From Bacteroides clarus YIT 12056 (GTDB taxonomy: Bacteria; Bacteroidota; Bacteroidia; Bacteroidales; Bacteroidaceae), in NCBI RefSeq assembly GCF_900129655.1, contig NZ_FQWK01000002.1:1-64000 (forward strand): a stretch of DNA of 64,000 bases, written 5' to 3'. The notes under the pieces were generated by a model, which worked only from the letters and a program-made list of their open reading frames with translations, had not been told where the DNA came from and ran no database searches. The stretch's first letter is position 1. Each line of letters begins with the position of its first letter. The position numbers were made by a program, and so were the translations under genes. Shown one piece after another: positions 28,180-35,136 of this stretch.

Positions 28180-29055
28180 TTACTTACTCTTCAGTTCATT
28201 AAACAATTCAAAAGCCTGTATCGGCTTCATATTATCGTGTACCACGGCGCTAACCGCCTGTATCATTGCAGCCGGAGCCTCCGACTGAAATACATTCCGC
28301 CCCATATCTACACCTGCAGCACCTTCATTAATAGCATTATAGCAAAGTTCAAGCGCTTCCAGTTCCGGCAACTTCTTACCACCGGCAATCACTACCGGTA
28401 CAGGACAGGCAGCAGCTACTTTTTCAAAACCATCACAATAATAGGTTTTTACAATATTGGCACCGTTCTCTGCAGCTATACGAGAAGCCAATCCAAAATA
28501 ACGTGCATCACGTGCCATATCCTTGCCTACAGCAGTTACTCCCATTACCGGAATACCATAACGGGTACCTTTATCTACGGCCTTATACAGGTTGGCTACA
28601 GTAGTAGCTTCATGCTCAGTGTCTCCAATAGCCAACATAACTGCCATTGCTGATACGTTCATACGAATAGCGTCTTCAACATCAATCAATACATTATCAT
28701 TTAATGATGTCAGGATAGAAGTGCCCGCATCCGAACGTAAACAAATTGGCTTATTAGCAGTAGGTGGTATCACAGAACGAAGGATGCCACGCGTACACAT
28801 CAAACAATCCGCATATTCAATCAATGGAACAATATTTAAATCTATACGCTCCAAACCGGAAGTAGGTCCCATAATAAAACCATGATCACAAGCAAGCATC
28901 ACAGTCTTACCTGTCTTTGGATTAAAAATACGGGATAGGCGGGCCTTCATCCCCCAAGGAAGATTTTCTGCACCTTTTACATGAAAACTCCTATCGGCTG
29001 TCTGAATTCCTAAACCAAAATTACAGCCTTCTCTCAAATCATCTAAATCAGCCAT
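28180..29055 (-). CDS. lsrF: LsrF-type 3-hydroxy-5-phosphonooxypentane-2,4-dione thiolase/class I aldolase
   Basis: A 291-residue cytosolic (beta/alpha)8 enzyme, the same length as the enterobacterial LsrF. Stretches such as [39 protein letters not shown] and GVDMGRN are nearly the same as I remember for LsrF, and the Schiff-base lysine is Lys203 in NIVKTYYC. LsrF moves an acetyl group from phosphorylated autoinducer-2 breakdown product to CoA, giving acetyl-CoA and dihydroxyacetone phosphate. There is no lsr transporter, LsrK or LsrG here; instead dhaL and dhaK follow upstream. So it may either process an AI-2-like compound phosphorylated by DhaKL, or act as an aldolase making or using dihydroxyacetone phosphate. 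Confidence 0.88.
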   Translation of the reverse strand: MADLDDLREGCNFGLGIQTADRSFHVKGAENLPWGMKARLSRIFNPKTGKTVMLACDHGFIMGPTSGLERIDLNIVPLIEYADCLMCTRGILRSVIPPTANKPICLRSDAGTSILTSLNDNVLIDVEDAIRMNVSAMAVMLAIGDTEHEATTVANLYKAVDKGTRYGIPVMGVTAVGKDMARDARYFGLASRIAAENGANIVKTYYCDGFEKVAAACPVPVVIAGGKKLPELEALELCYNAINEGAAGVDMGRNVFQSEAPAAMIQAVSAVVHDNMKPIQAFELFNELKSK

Positions 29056-29091
29056 TTTCTTATCTTTTTATCTTTCTATCTTTTATTCTAT

Positions 29092-29706
29092 TTATAGCGC
29101 CTTTGCAAAAGCATCAAACATACAAGACCAGGATGAAGCTCCCGAATCAGCATAACCAATAGAACGTTCGCCATAATTACGGGCACGCCCGAAATTCGCT
29201 TTCATATCTTTGGTTGCTTCCGCACCTTTCAAAGCAGCTTGGGCACCCATTGTCAAAATAACTTTTACATCTTCAGTTTCAACAGCCTGCATTGCCTCTA
29301 CTGCAGGAATTAATGCATCCATCATTGTTTTGTCACCACGCTGGGCTTTAGTCTGTTTCTTTACACCGGACAAACCTCCCGCAAACATTCTTTTCACAGC
29401 TTCCACATCCAATTCCTTTCCCTCTGCACAATCGCTCATACCCAGGAAAAATCCGCCTAACAGAGTACTGGTAGAACCGCTGATTTGCAACATGACATTA
29501 AATCCCATATCATTCAACATGGTTTTAAACTCCGTACCTTTTTCGGCGGACTCAACAATAGCGGACATTGCCTGAACGATAGCCGTTCCATGATCACCGT
29601 CTCCTAATACCGCATCCAGTTGCGAAAACTCATCAGCACGTTCCGTAATGCATGTCAACGCATTACGGAGCATCTTTTTAAAATCTTCTACTGTTAATTT
29701 ATCCAT
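29092..29706 (-). CDS. dhaL: Dihydroxyacetone kinase subunit L (nucleotide-binding)
   Basis: A 204-residue all-alpha protein with the three metal/ADP-binding aspartates of DhaL in AVLGDGDHGT (Asp31, Asp36, Asp38), then GSTSTLLGGFF and TMMDALIPAVEAM, and a C-terminal GRARNYGERSIGYADSGASS. DhaL supplies phosphate to the ketose held by DhaK. No DhaM (phosphotransferase) subunit is present, so the kinase presumably uses ATP, or some other donor encoded elsewhere. It is 2 bp after dhaK. The true substrate may be dihydroxyacetone, another short ketose such as erythrulose, or a linear AI-2-like dione, given the lsrF gene next to it. Confidence 0.93.
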   Translation of the reverse strand: MDKLTVEDFKKMLRNALTCITERADEFSQLDAVLGDGDHGTAIVQAMSAIVESAEKGTEFKTMLNDMGFNVMLQISGSTSTLLGGFFLGMSDCAEGKELDVEAVKRMFAGGLSGVKKQTKAQRGDKTMMDALIPAVEAMQAVETEDVKVILTMGAQAALKGAEATKDMKANFGRARNYGERSIGYADSGASSWSCMFDAFAKAL

Positions 29707-29708
29707 GC

Positions 29709-30716
29709 CTACTTACCAATAGTTGTCCAATATGGAGCATTCGACATCTTGTTATTCAAATAATCAACATGATCCGCATCCAATAAACCGCAAATCATTT
29801 GAAAGCCTGCCTGTTCCTGAACGGTCAACAACTCACCGATACGGCTTGATACTACTTCAATACCTGCATTCTCAAGAACTTGATGTGCTTTACGATAAAC
29901 GATGTTCATTTCCATGTGAGTAGTAGCACCGACACCATTAATAATCAGTAATGCTTTATCACCAGCTTTCGGTTGTAATTTCTTCATAAGCAAACCAATC
30001 ATTTCCTCTGCTGTTTCATCAGCAGATACTAATTGTTTGCGTCCACCGCCACCTTCGCCATGTTGTCCCATTCCAATTTCTATTTCCCCGTCGGGCAACT
30101 CAGAAATCATCATTCCGTTCTGAGGATGAGTACAAGACTTCATGGCAACAGCCAGCGTTGCAACCTTTTTGTTAAAACGTTCACCTATTTCAATAATTTC
30201 ATCTAAAGACTTACCTTCCTCAGCAGCTGCACCTACTATTTTAATCAATGGAATACAACCGGCCAAACCACGTCGATCTTCGTCAGGCGTATCCAAACCT
30301 GCACTAATATCATCATGCGTCAAAATAGTCTTTACTTTAATTCCTACACGTTCCGCCAACTGACATGCCATGTTGGCACTCATCACGTCACCGGAATGAT
30401 TTAAAACAACCAACAATATACCGGCTTCACGCTTGAATAATTGCAGTGCCTGAAAAACACGCTGAGCACCCGGCGCTGCAAAAATATCCCCTACAACCGA
30501 GCAGTCCAACATACCGTCACCGACAAATCCGCTCAAAGCCGGTTCATGGCCTGAACCTCCCAGAGTAATTATGGCTACTTTGTCCTCCGACTTGGCATGC
30601 GCACGTACAATTATATTTTCTCCGCCAATAGCCACCTGATCGCTATATGCCATTACATAACCTTCCAATAGTTCAGAAGTAAGATTATCCGGATCATTTA
30701 TAAATTTATGAATCAT
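29709..30716 (-). CDS. dhaK: Dihydroxyacetone kinase subunit K (substrate-binding)
   Basis: A 335-residue protein with the DhaK residues: His57 in GSGHEPA, Asp110 in NHSGD, and His219 in GMGQHGEGG, the last being the His that binds the ketose covalently as a hemiaminal. Length is normal for DhaK. With DhaL it forms a split kinase making dihydroxyacetone phosphate or a related phosphoketose in the cytosol. It overlaps no neighbour and is followed 2 bp later by dhaL and then lsrF, whose product is also dihydroxyacetone phosphate. Confidence 0.93.
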   Translation of the reverse strand: MIHKFINDPDNLTSELLEGYVMAYSDQVAIGGENIIVRAHAKSEDKVAIITLGGSGHEPALSGFVGDGMLDCSVVGDIFAAPGAQRVFQALQLFKREAGILLVVLNHSGDVMSANMACQLAERVGIKVKTILTHDDISAGLDTPDEDRRGLAGCIPLIKIVGAAAEEGKSLDEIIEIGERFNKKVATLAVAMKSCTHPQNGMMISELPDGEIEIGMGQHGEGGGGRKQLVSADETAEEMIGLLMKKLQPKAGDKALLIINGVGATTHMEMNIVYRKAHQVLENAGIEVVSSRIGELLTVQEQAGFQMICGLLDADHVDYLNNKMSNAPYWTTIGK

Positions 30717-30734
30717 AGTTTCCTGTTATTTATA

Positions 30735-31049
30735 TTAATTAAACTGCATTAACTCCAACGCAATGCCCTCTTCTTCGATAAAAGCAATCGTCAGATGCTC
30801 ATTCACAATAGTTTTGGGAAGCAAAACCTTTGCATTCTCCAGCTCACCATCCAAATTGTCAACTTCATAAGCGATATGAGCCAATGTCTGAATCTTCTCC
30901 GGCATCCAACTGTTTTTATCAAAACGAAGAAACTCTATTTTATTGGGACTCTTTGTAAAATCTGTCAGATACACTTGCATCCCCTCATTATACATCTCCC
31001 CGGAAACCGGCTTCTGAACCGGGATTCCAATATGATTTATCTTTCTCAT
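30735..31049 (-). CDS. VOC-superfamily (glyoxalase/epimerase-like) small protein
   Basis: A 104-residue cytosolic protein beginning MRKINHIGIPV. A longer reading of the same frame would overlap the cupin gene, so this start (ATG at 31047-31049) is chosen. The four metal-ligand positions of a vicinal-oxygen-chelate enzyme can be matched: His6, Glu39, His58 (TLAHIAYEV) and Glu99 (IALEL). It is shorter than most glyoxalase or methylmalonyl-CoA epimerase proteins (about 130). It lies between the cupin and dhaK genes, 13 and 18 bp away. A role as isomerase or epimerase for the ketose or dione substrate is a guess from position only. Confidence 0.7.
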   Translation of the reverse strand: MRKINHIGIPVQKPVSGEMYNEGMQVYLTDFTKSPNKIEFLRFDKNSWMPEKIQTLAHIAYEVDNLDGELENAKVLLPKTIVNEHLTIAFIEEEGIALELMQFN

Positions 31050-31062
31050 GGTATTACATTTA

Positions 31063-31743
31063 TTATAAAGCAGCTTTTGTATTTGTGAAACGTAAACCAT
31101 CATTGTCATGATAACATGCCCATTCCTCAACAATAGCACCTTCAGGACCGGCCATCATAAAATGATATGATTCCAATTGTTTCAGACGCAAAACATCCCC
31201 CACTTTCTGTACAACAAAATTTTTGCTCTTAATAGGGCCATGGCTTGCAGGAACCTCAGGGGCATTTGGGGTTTCATTTCCAAGTTCGGAAAAGTTATAA
31301 ACCCAACCATGATTAACCATCCATGATTCATGTTTTGCAGGGAACTTTGTCTTAACATGTGCATGTTCCGGAATCATCTGTCCCGGCAATAAATAAATAT
31401 TATGAGCAAAATAGCCATATTCAGGATCATTAATCCAGAAAATACCACCCATACCTACATGTTCGAAATCACCTAACCCGAAATCCGTAAACCAGATATC
31501 CTTCTCCATTAGTGGAGTAAAAGGAACACCATAGAAATCAAACATATCAAGAAAAGCTTTTTTTGCAGCTTCTTGATCAAACTTGCCATCTTTGTAAAAA
31601 TCAGCATTCGTGTACTTCTTCTGATACGTAGTCTTTTCCTGTGCCATAACTTGTTCTGTTTTTTTAGTTTCTGCTGTACAAGAAACCATTCCCATACTGC
31701 AAACGGCAATTATTGCCAATGTTAATACTTTCTTTACTTTCAT
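31063..31743 (-). CDS. Exported cupin lipoprotein
   Basis: A 226-residue lipoprotein starting MKVKKVLTLA; the ORF could extend 27 residues upstream, but this start gives a proper signal peptide with lipobox MGMVSC (Cys22). The core looks like a cupin barrel with a probable metal site: His127 and His129 (PEHAHV), Glu139 (KHESW), and His194 (SYHFMMAG). It resembles sugar-isomerase-like cupins (D-lyxose isomerase type) only in general layout; those are cytosolic, so an exported one is odd. It lies 29 bp after the chorismatase-like gene and 13 bp before the VOC gene. Function unassigned; metal-dependent isomerase, or a dioxygenase acting on an exported small molecule, are the options. Confidence 0.72.
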   Translation of the reverse strand: MKVKKVLTLAIIAVCSMGMVSCTAETKKTEQVMAQEKTTYQKKYTNADFYKDGKFDQEAAKKAFLDMFDFYGVPFTPLMEKDIWFTDFGLGDFEHVGMGGIFWINDPEYGYFAHNIYLLPGQMIPEHAHVKTKFPAKHESWMVNHGWVYNFSELGNETPNAPEVPASHGPIKSKNFVVQKVGDVLRLKQLESYHFMMAGPEGAIVEEWACYHDNDGLRFTNTKAAL

Positions 31744-31772
31744 TTTCTCAGTTTTATTTATTAAAATTTTAT

Positions 31773-32942
31773 TTATTGTAATAGTCCCACCCCTTCTATT
31801 TCTATCAGTAATTCTGAACGACATACATCTGTCAGTGTATAAATAACAGGTAATTTCGGATACTTTGCTTCCAATATTCTTCTCACCTTATCTAAGTCCT
31901 TCCAATACTTCACATATACACGAAAATTGGTAAGCTCTCCCTTTTTAGTAACTGGAATCCCTGCTCGTTGCAGATTCTCATTGGAAACCAAATAATCTAT
32001 ATTTTCAAGAGTTATTAAAGTTTGTTCTTCAATACCAACCCCTTCCAAACTCTGTTCCCCACGAATTGCGGCAGTCCCTGAAATGTAAATAAAACCATGA
32101 TCTTCTTTCCATATGGCTTTAGCACGTTCAAATTTAGGAGTTGTCTTTGCTTGTAAAATTGTCTCACCTAATAATACCTGCTGGGAATAGGCATGCGCAG
32201 CCACTTGAAGAGGGTTATCCACTCCTGTTAACAAAATCGTTTCATCCTTGCAAAGCAGCACATCCATATCTACCATAATTCCCCCGCACTGAGTTCCAAT
32301 ACCTGTAGCGGCAGGATAGCCTGTTTCCCATTCCACATTTGTATAAAACAGAGAACGGGCATCATTAAAATCCTGATAATGCTGATGTCCCACATTATCA
32401 TAGTTAGTAATTTTTTCAATATAATTCCATTGACGTACAATCGAAGAAACAGGTATCTGCTCAGTATCAAGTACCTGTCGGATACGACTAAAAACATCAT
32501 CCGATTGCTCACGAATATTCCGATGTAACACATCTCCGGTAACTCCTCCCAAAAATAAGCGTTTATATCCTTTACGTTCCACTACTATATAGGGGATATC
32601 TGCACATTTCTGATAAGTGACCATATCCTGCCCTGTCAGCACCAGTTCATGTATCTCCATAGCCATACCACCGGTATCGACAGGTTGAGCTACATAACTT
32701 ACTATCGGTTGCTTATCCCCAAAAAACTTTTTAACCGTCTTTCTTAAATAATTAAACTGAGCTATATATTCGCTATTATCCGCCGGTGCTCCAAAGAAAA
32801 CCATGCGTACCGGCATATAAGTTGCCAAATATTCAGTAAGCAAATATGCTGTCATTTCTTCAAAGGAGGTTTTCTCCACTTGATAAAAACGATGTATAAT
32901 TTCTATATGTTGTTCCGTCGTTACCATATTCCCGTCATTCAT
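31773..32942 (-). CDS. Probable FkbO/Hyg5-type chorismatase with C-terminal RidA-like domain
   Basis: A 389-residue cytosolic protein (ATG at 32940-32942; a GTG one codon upstream is less likely). The C-terminal third has RidA/YjgF features: GFIYISGTAAIRG, EEQTLITLENIDYLV, TNFRVYVKYWKDLDKV and RSELLIEIEGVG. The N-terminal two thirds is a second, divergent domain of the same kind (MVFFGAP, FGDKQPIVSYVAQP, QHYQDFNDARSLFY). That two-domain layout and length fit FkbO/Hyg5/XanB2 chorismatases, which split chorismate into pyruvate and a dihydroxycyclohexadiene-carboxylate or hydroxybenzoate. A simple Rid-family imine hydrolase is the alternative but would be about 130 residues. A DAHP synthase gene in the same run supports chorismate use. 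Which aromatic is made cannot be read without active-site comparison. Confidence 0.68.
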   Translation of the reverse strand: MNDGNMVTTEQHIEIIHRFYQVEKTSFEEMTAYLLTEYLATYMPVRMVFFGAPADNSEYIAQFNYLRKTVKKFFGDKQPIVSYVAQPVDTGGMAMEIHELVLTGQDMVTYQKCADIPYIVVERKGYKRLFLGGVTGDVLHRNIREQSDDVFSRIRQVLDTEQIPVSSIVRQWNYIEKITNYDNVGHQHYQDFNDARSLFYTNVEWETGYPAATGIGTQCGGIMVDMDVLLCKDETILLTGVDNPLQVAAHAYSQQVLLGETILQAKTTPKFERAKAIWKEDHGFIYISGTAAIRGEQSLEGVGIEEQTLITLENIDYLVSNENLQRAGIPVTKKGELTNFRVYVKYWKDLDKVRRILEAKYPKLPVIYTLTDVCRSELLIEIEGVGLLQ

Positions 32943-32952
32943 CACATAATCA

Positions 32953-34755
32953 TCAGAGTGAATTTACATACTCGGCCAATTCATCAGCTTCTTTCGATGA
33001 TATCTTTTTATCAATACCATGTTTATACACCTCAAAAACCTCTTTCATAGTAGCTGCTCTTCCATCAAACAAGTAAGGAGCGGTACGCCATACTTCACGC
33101 AAAGTAGGGGTATCCCAACCTTTCTCAAACTCTACGTCCTCTCCAATTCGGTGCATCTGCATATCAGTATAATACGGCCCGGAATGACATTCGTCACATT
33201 TAAACTTTTCAAAAACTTTACGTCCCCGCTTTGCTTTCTCAGAAAGTTCGCCGTTTATCAAAAAAGGACTTGGAAGAGGTTTTAATGATAATAAATACTC
33301 ATCAACACAAGTAGCGAATTCCTCCGGAAGGTCAATAAACTGAATATATTTGTATCCTGTACGGACAGCGACATAAGAAGAAGCGCGTATTCCCGAAATC
33401 ATAGCCGGCGGAGTAACATGAGACAATAATAAACTTTTACAATTCTTAGAATTGCCAATTCCATCATTCATCAAATCCCAATTCATTGCATCCATGCGGG
33501 CATCCCCAGGATGACAACCATTGCAAGACTGCCAGTTTTGAAAACAATACGCAGCATCATTAAAATATTTCTCACCTTTATTAATACTACTCTCCACCCT
33601 ATTCTTCACCATAGCAATAGACTGAATATCAATCGTATTCAAATCAACAATATTTAATGTATCTGAAAAATAAGTAGGTACGATTGCATGCTCCTCTTTA
33701 ATAATAAAGCATCTGGGACCATTACCAACTAAAGGAATCCGTTGACGGATACCATAAAGGAACCTCAAATCATACGCCAAAGCATCCTTTTGAGGATATT
33801 GTTCAAACTTTTGTATAAATTCCTGATAATCAATCACACTAATTTCATGAGTACCCGAATGGCTGATTACAATTTTATCATTCGTACACTTTACGTCCCA
33901 AATACCGGCAGCGCCGCGTTCCGGTTCATCCAACAATACTGCACCTTCAAAATTCAATGTTTGCACATTGACAAGGCTCACAGCACTTGTATTCATCCAT
34001 CCTTGTTGCAGCTGTGAAGTCGGAACCTGAAAACGACCCAAATTATGCGTCACCAACAGATAACGGTTGTCAGGAGAAAGTGTCATACCTCGCAGTGCAT
34101 TACTGCCATTAGCCAACTGTATATCTTTTATTTTTTCAAAACTTGCAATATCAATAACAGAAACACAAGCTGCCACCGTATCTACATCCGCACGTTGTGA
34201 CGGAAGAAAATTAGCTACAAACAAATATCTCCCTTCCGGATCCAATACGATAGATTTCGGTTCACGCAATACACGCACTGTACGCAATTCCTTCTTTCCT
34301 TTCCGGTCTATTTCTGAAATTGTTCCTGCAAACTGATTACAAACATATAATTTTCCCGAACGGGTATCTACTAATGGGGCACAGGCACCTGAAGCAGTCT
34401 TTATAAAACATTTTTCTGAGGGTACAGAAGCCGACAAAAGATAAACACCGTTTTCATTTTCACCGGCAACCGTCGTAATAATCTGCTCACCATCCACAGT
34501 CACTCCTGTCGGTATCTCATTTAGTTCCCATTCATATAAACGTTCTTTATAATTGGACGAATAAAGTGTTACTTTACGAACACCTTTCTGTGCAACAATC
34601 ATTCCCGACTTATAGGGAGCAATACTTGTAATAAATAAAGGGGTGCCTTCCGGTTGTTCGACCGTATGTGTAGTAAAAGCAAATAAAGAGGCAACCGATA
34701 CAGTCACCAACAAAACCGCTTTCATAAAATTGTAATTTTTACATATCATAGACAT
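32953..34755 (-). CDS. Exported beta-propeller dihaem cytochrome c (MauG/peroxidase-like C-terminus)
   Basis: A 600-residue exported protein; the signal peptide is MKAVLLVTVSVASLFAF, so translation may begin at the internal ATG at 34725 instead. Residues about 40-400 form a YVTN-type propeller (LVDTRSGKLYVCNQ, IVLDPEGRYLFVAN, MTLSPDNRYLLVTHN). The C-terminal part has two haem sites, CNGCH (401-405 counted from the internal start) and CDECH (510-514), with DTPTLREVWRTAPYLFDGRA between, a phrase typical of dihaem peroxidase/MauG-like proteins. It should sit in the periplasm and transfer electrons or oxidise a small substrate. It is the first gene of region B, with a -7 box upstream, and depends on a haem ligase such as the ResB-CcsA protein at 19999-22407. 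Confidence 0.88.
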   Translation of the reverse strand: MSMICKNYNFMKAVLLVTVSVASLFAFTTHTVEQPEGTPLFITSIAPYKSGMIVAQKGVRKVTLYSSNYKERLYEWELNEIPTGVTVDGEQIITTVAGENENGVYLLSASVPSEKCFIKTASGACAPLVDTRSGKLYVCNQFAGTISEIDRKGKKELRTVRVLREPKSIVLDPEGRYLFVANFLPSQRADVDTVAACVSVIDIASFEKIKDIQLANGSNALRGMTLSPDNRYLLVTHNLGRFQVPTSQLQQGWMNTSAVSLVNVQTLNFEGAVLLDEPERGAAGIWDVKCTNDKIVISHSGTHEISVIDYQEFIQKFEQYPQKDALAYDLRFLYGIRQRIPLVGNGPRCFIIKEEHAIVPTYFSDTLNIVDLNTIDIQSIAMVKNRVESSINKGEKYFNDAAYCFQNWQSCNGCHPGDARMDAMNWDLMNDGIGNSKNCKSLLLSHVTPPAMISGIRASSYVAVRTGYKYIQFIDLPEEFATCVDEYLLSLKPLPSPFLINGELSEKAKRGRKVFEKFKCDECHSGPYYTDMQMHRIGEDVEFEKGWDTPTLREVWRTAPYLFDGRAATMKEVFEVYKHGIDKKISSKEADELAEYVNSL

Positions 34756-34781
34756 TAAATTTAGTCGTTATTTTCCATTCA

Positions 34782-34789
34782 CAAAAATA
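34782..34789 (-). promoter_or_regulatory. -7 box upstream of the region B gene run
   Basis: On the minus strand TATTTTTG, matching TAnnTTTG, lies 26 bp before the start of the propeller-cytochrome gene. The best -33 candidate (ATTG, 34816-34813) is 23 bp away, a poor match. It sits in the 381-bp gap 34756-35136, which otherwise holds only the long inverted repeat at 35030-35107. Confidence 0.45.
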
Positions 34790-35029
34790 GCGCAAACACC
34801 TTTTTATGAGTATCAATAACGTCTCATTGAATTGCAATTGTGTATCAAATATTAGGTATAATCTGTTTGAAGGCATAGATAGAAATACTTTAAGACAACC
34901 ATCTTAGTTTCCTGGCTTAATATTGATTTGAACAAATTCAAAATGTACTACTTCATATAGTATCTTAAAAAAATGAGAAAAATGAAATTATATAGATGGC
35001 AAATGAAACATAAGGTTTAAATTCTCATT

Positions 35030-35107
35030 TTATAATTGCAGGCTATCCGGTTACCGACTGTGGATTATCTATTCCACAGTCGGTAACCGGATAGCCTGCA
35101 ATTATAA
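35030..35107. repeat. Perfect 35-bp inverted repeat with 8-nt loop
   Basis: Bases 35030-35064 and 35073-35107 are exact reverse complements (arms beginning TTATAATTGCAGGCTATCCG), separated by TTATCTAT. It starts 30 bp past the stop of the six-hairpin enzyme gene. Neither strand has a T-run after the stem, so it is unlike the three T-tailed terminators in this window, although it could still stop transcription or block read-through as a very stable hairpin. No target-site duplication or ORF is attached to suggest a transposon. Confidence 0.9.
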
Positions 35108-35136
35108 GGTAATGGAATCCTTTATACAAGTACATT

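Noticed and set aside
28177..28653. 158-codon plus-strand open frame
   Set aside because: Antisense to lsrF, which has catalytic Lys203 and family-length match; the shadow has no recognisable features.
34973..35020. 15-codon plus-strand reading frame just before the long inverted repeat, encoding a basic peptide
   Set aside because: No promoter box on the plus strand and A-rich DNA makes such short frames common by chance.
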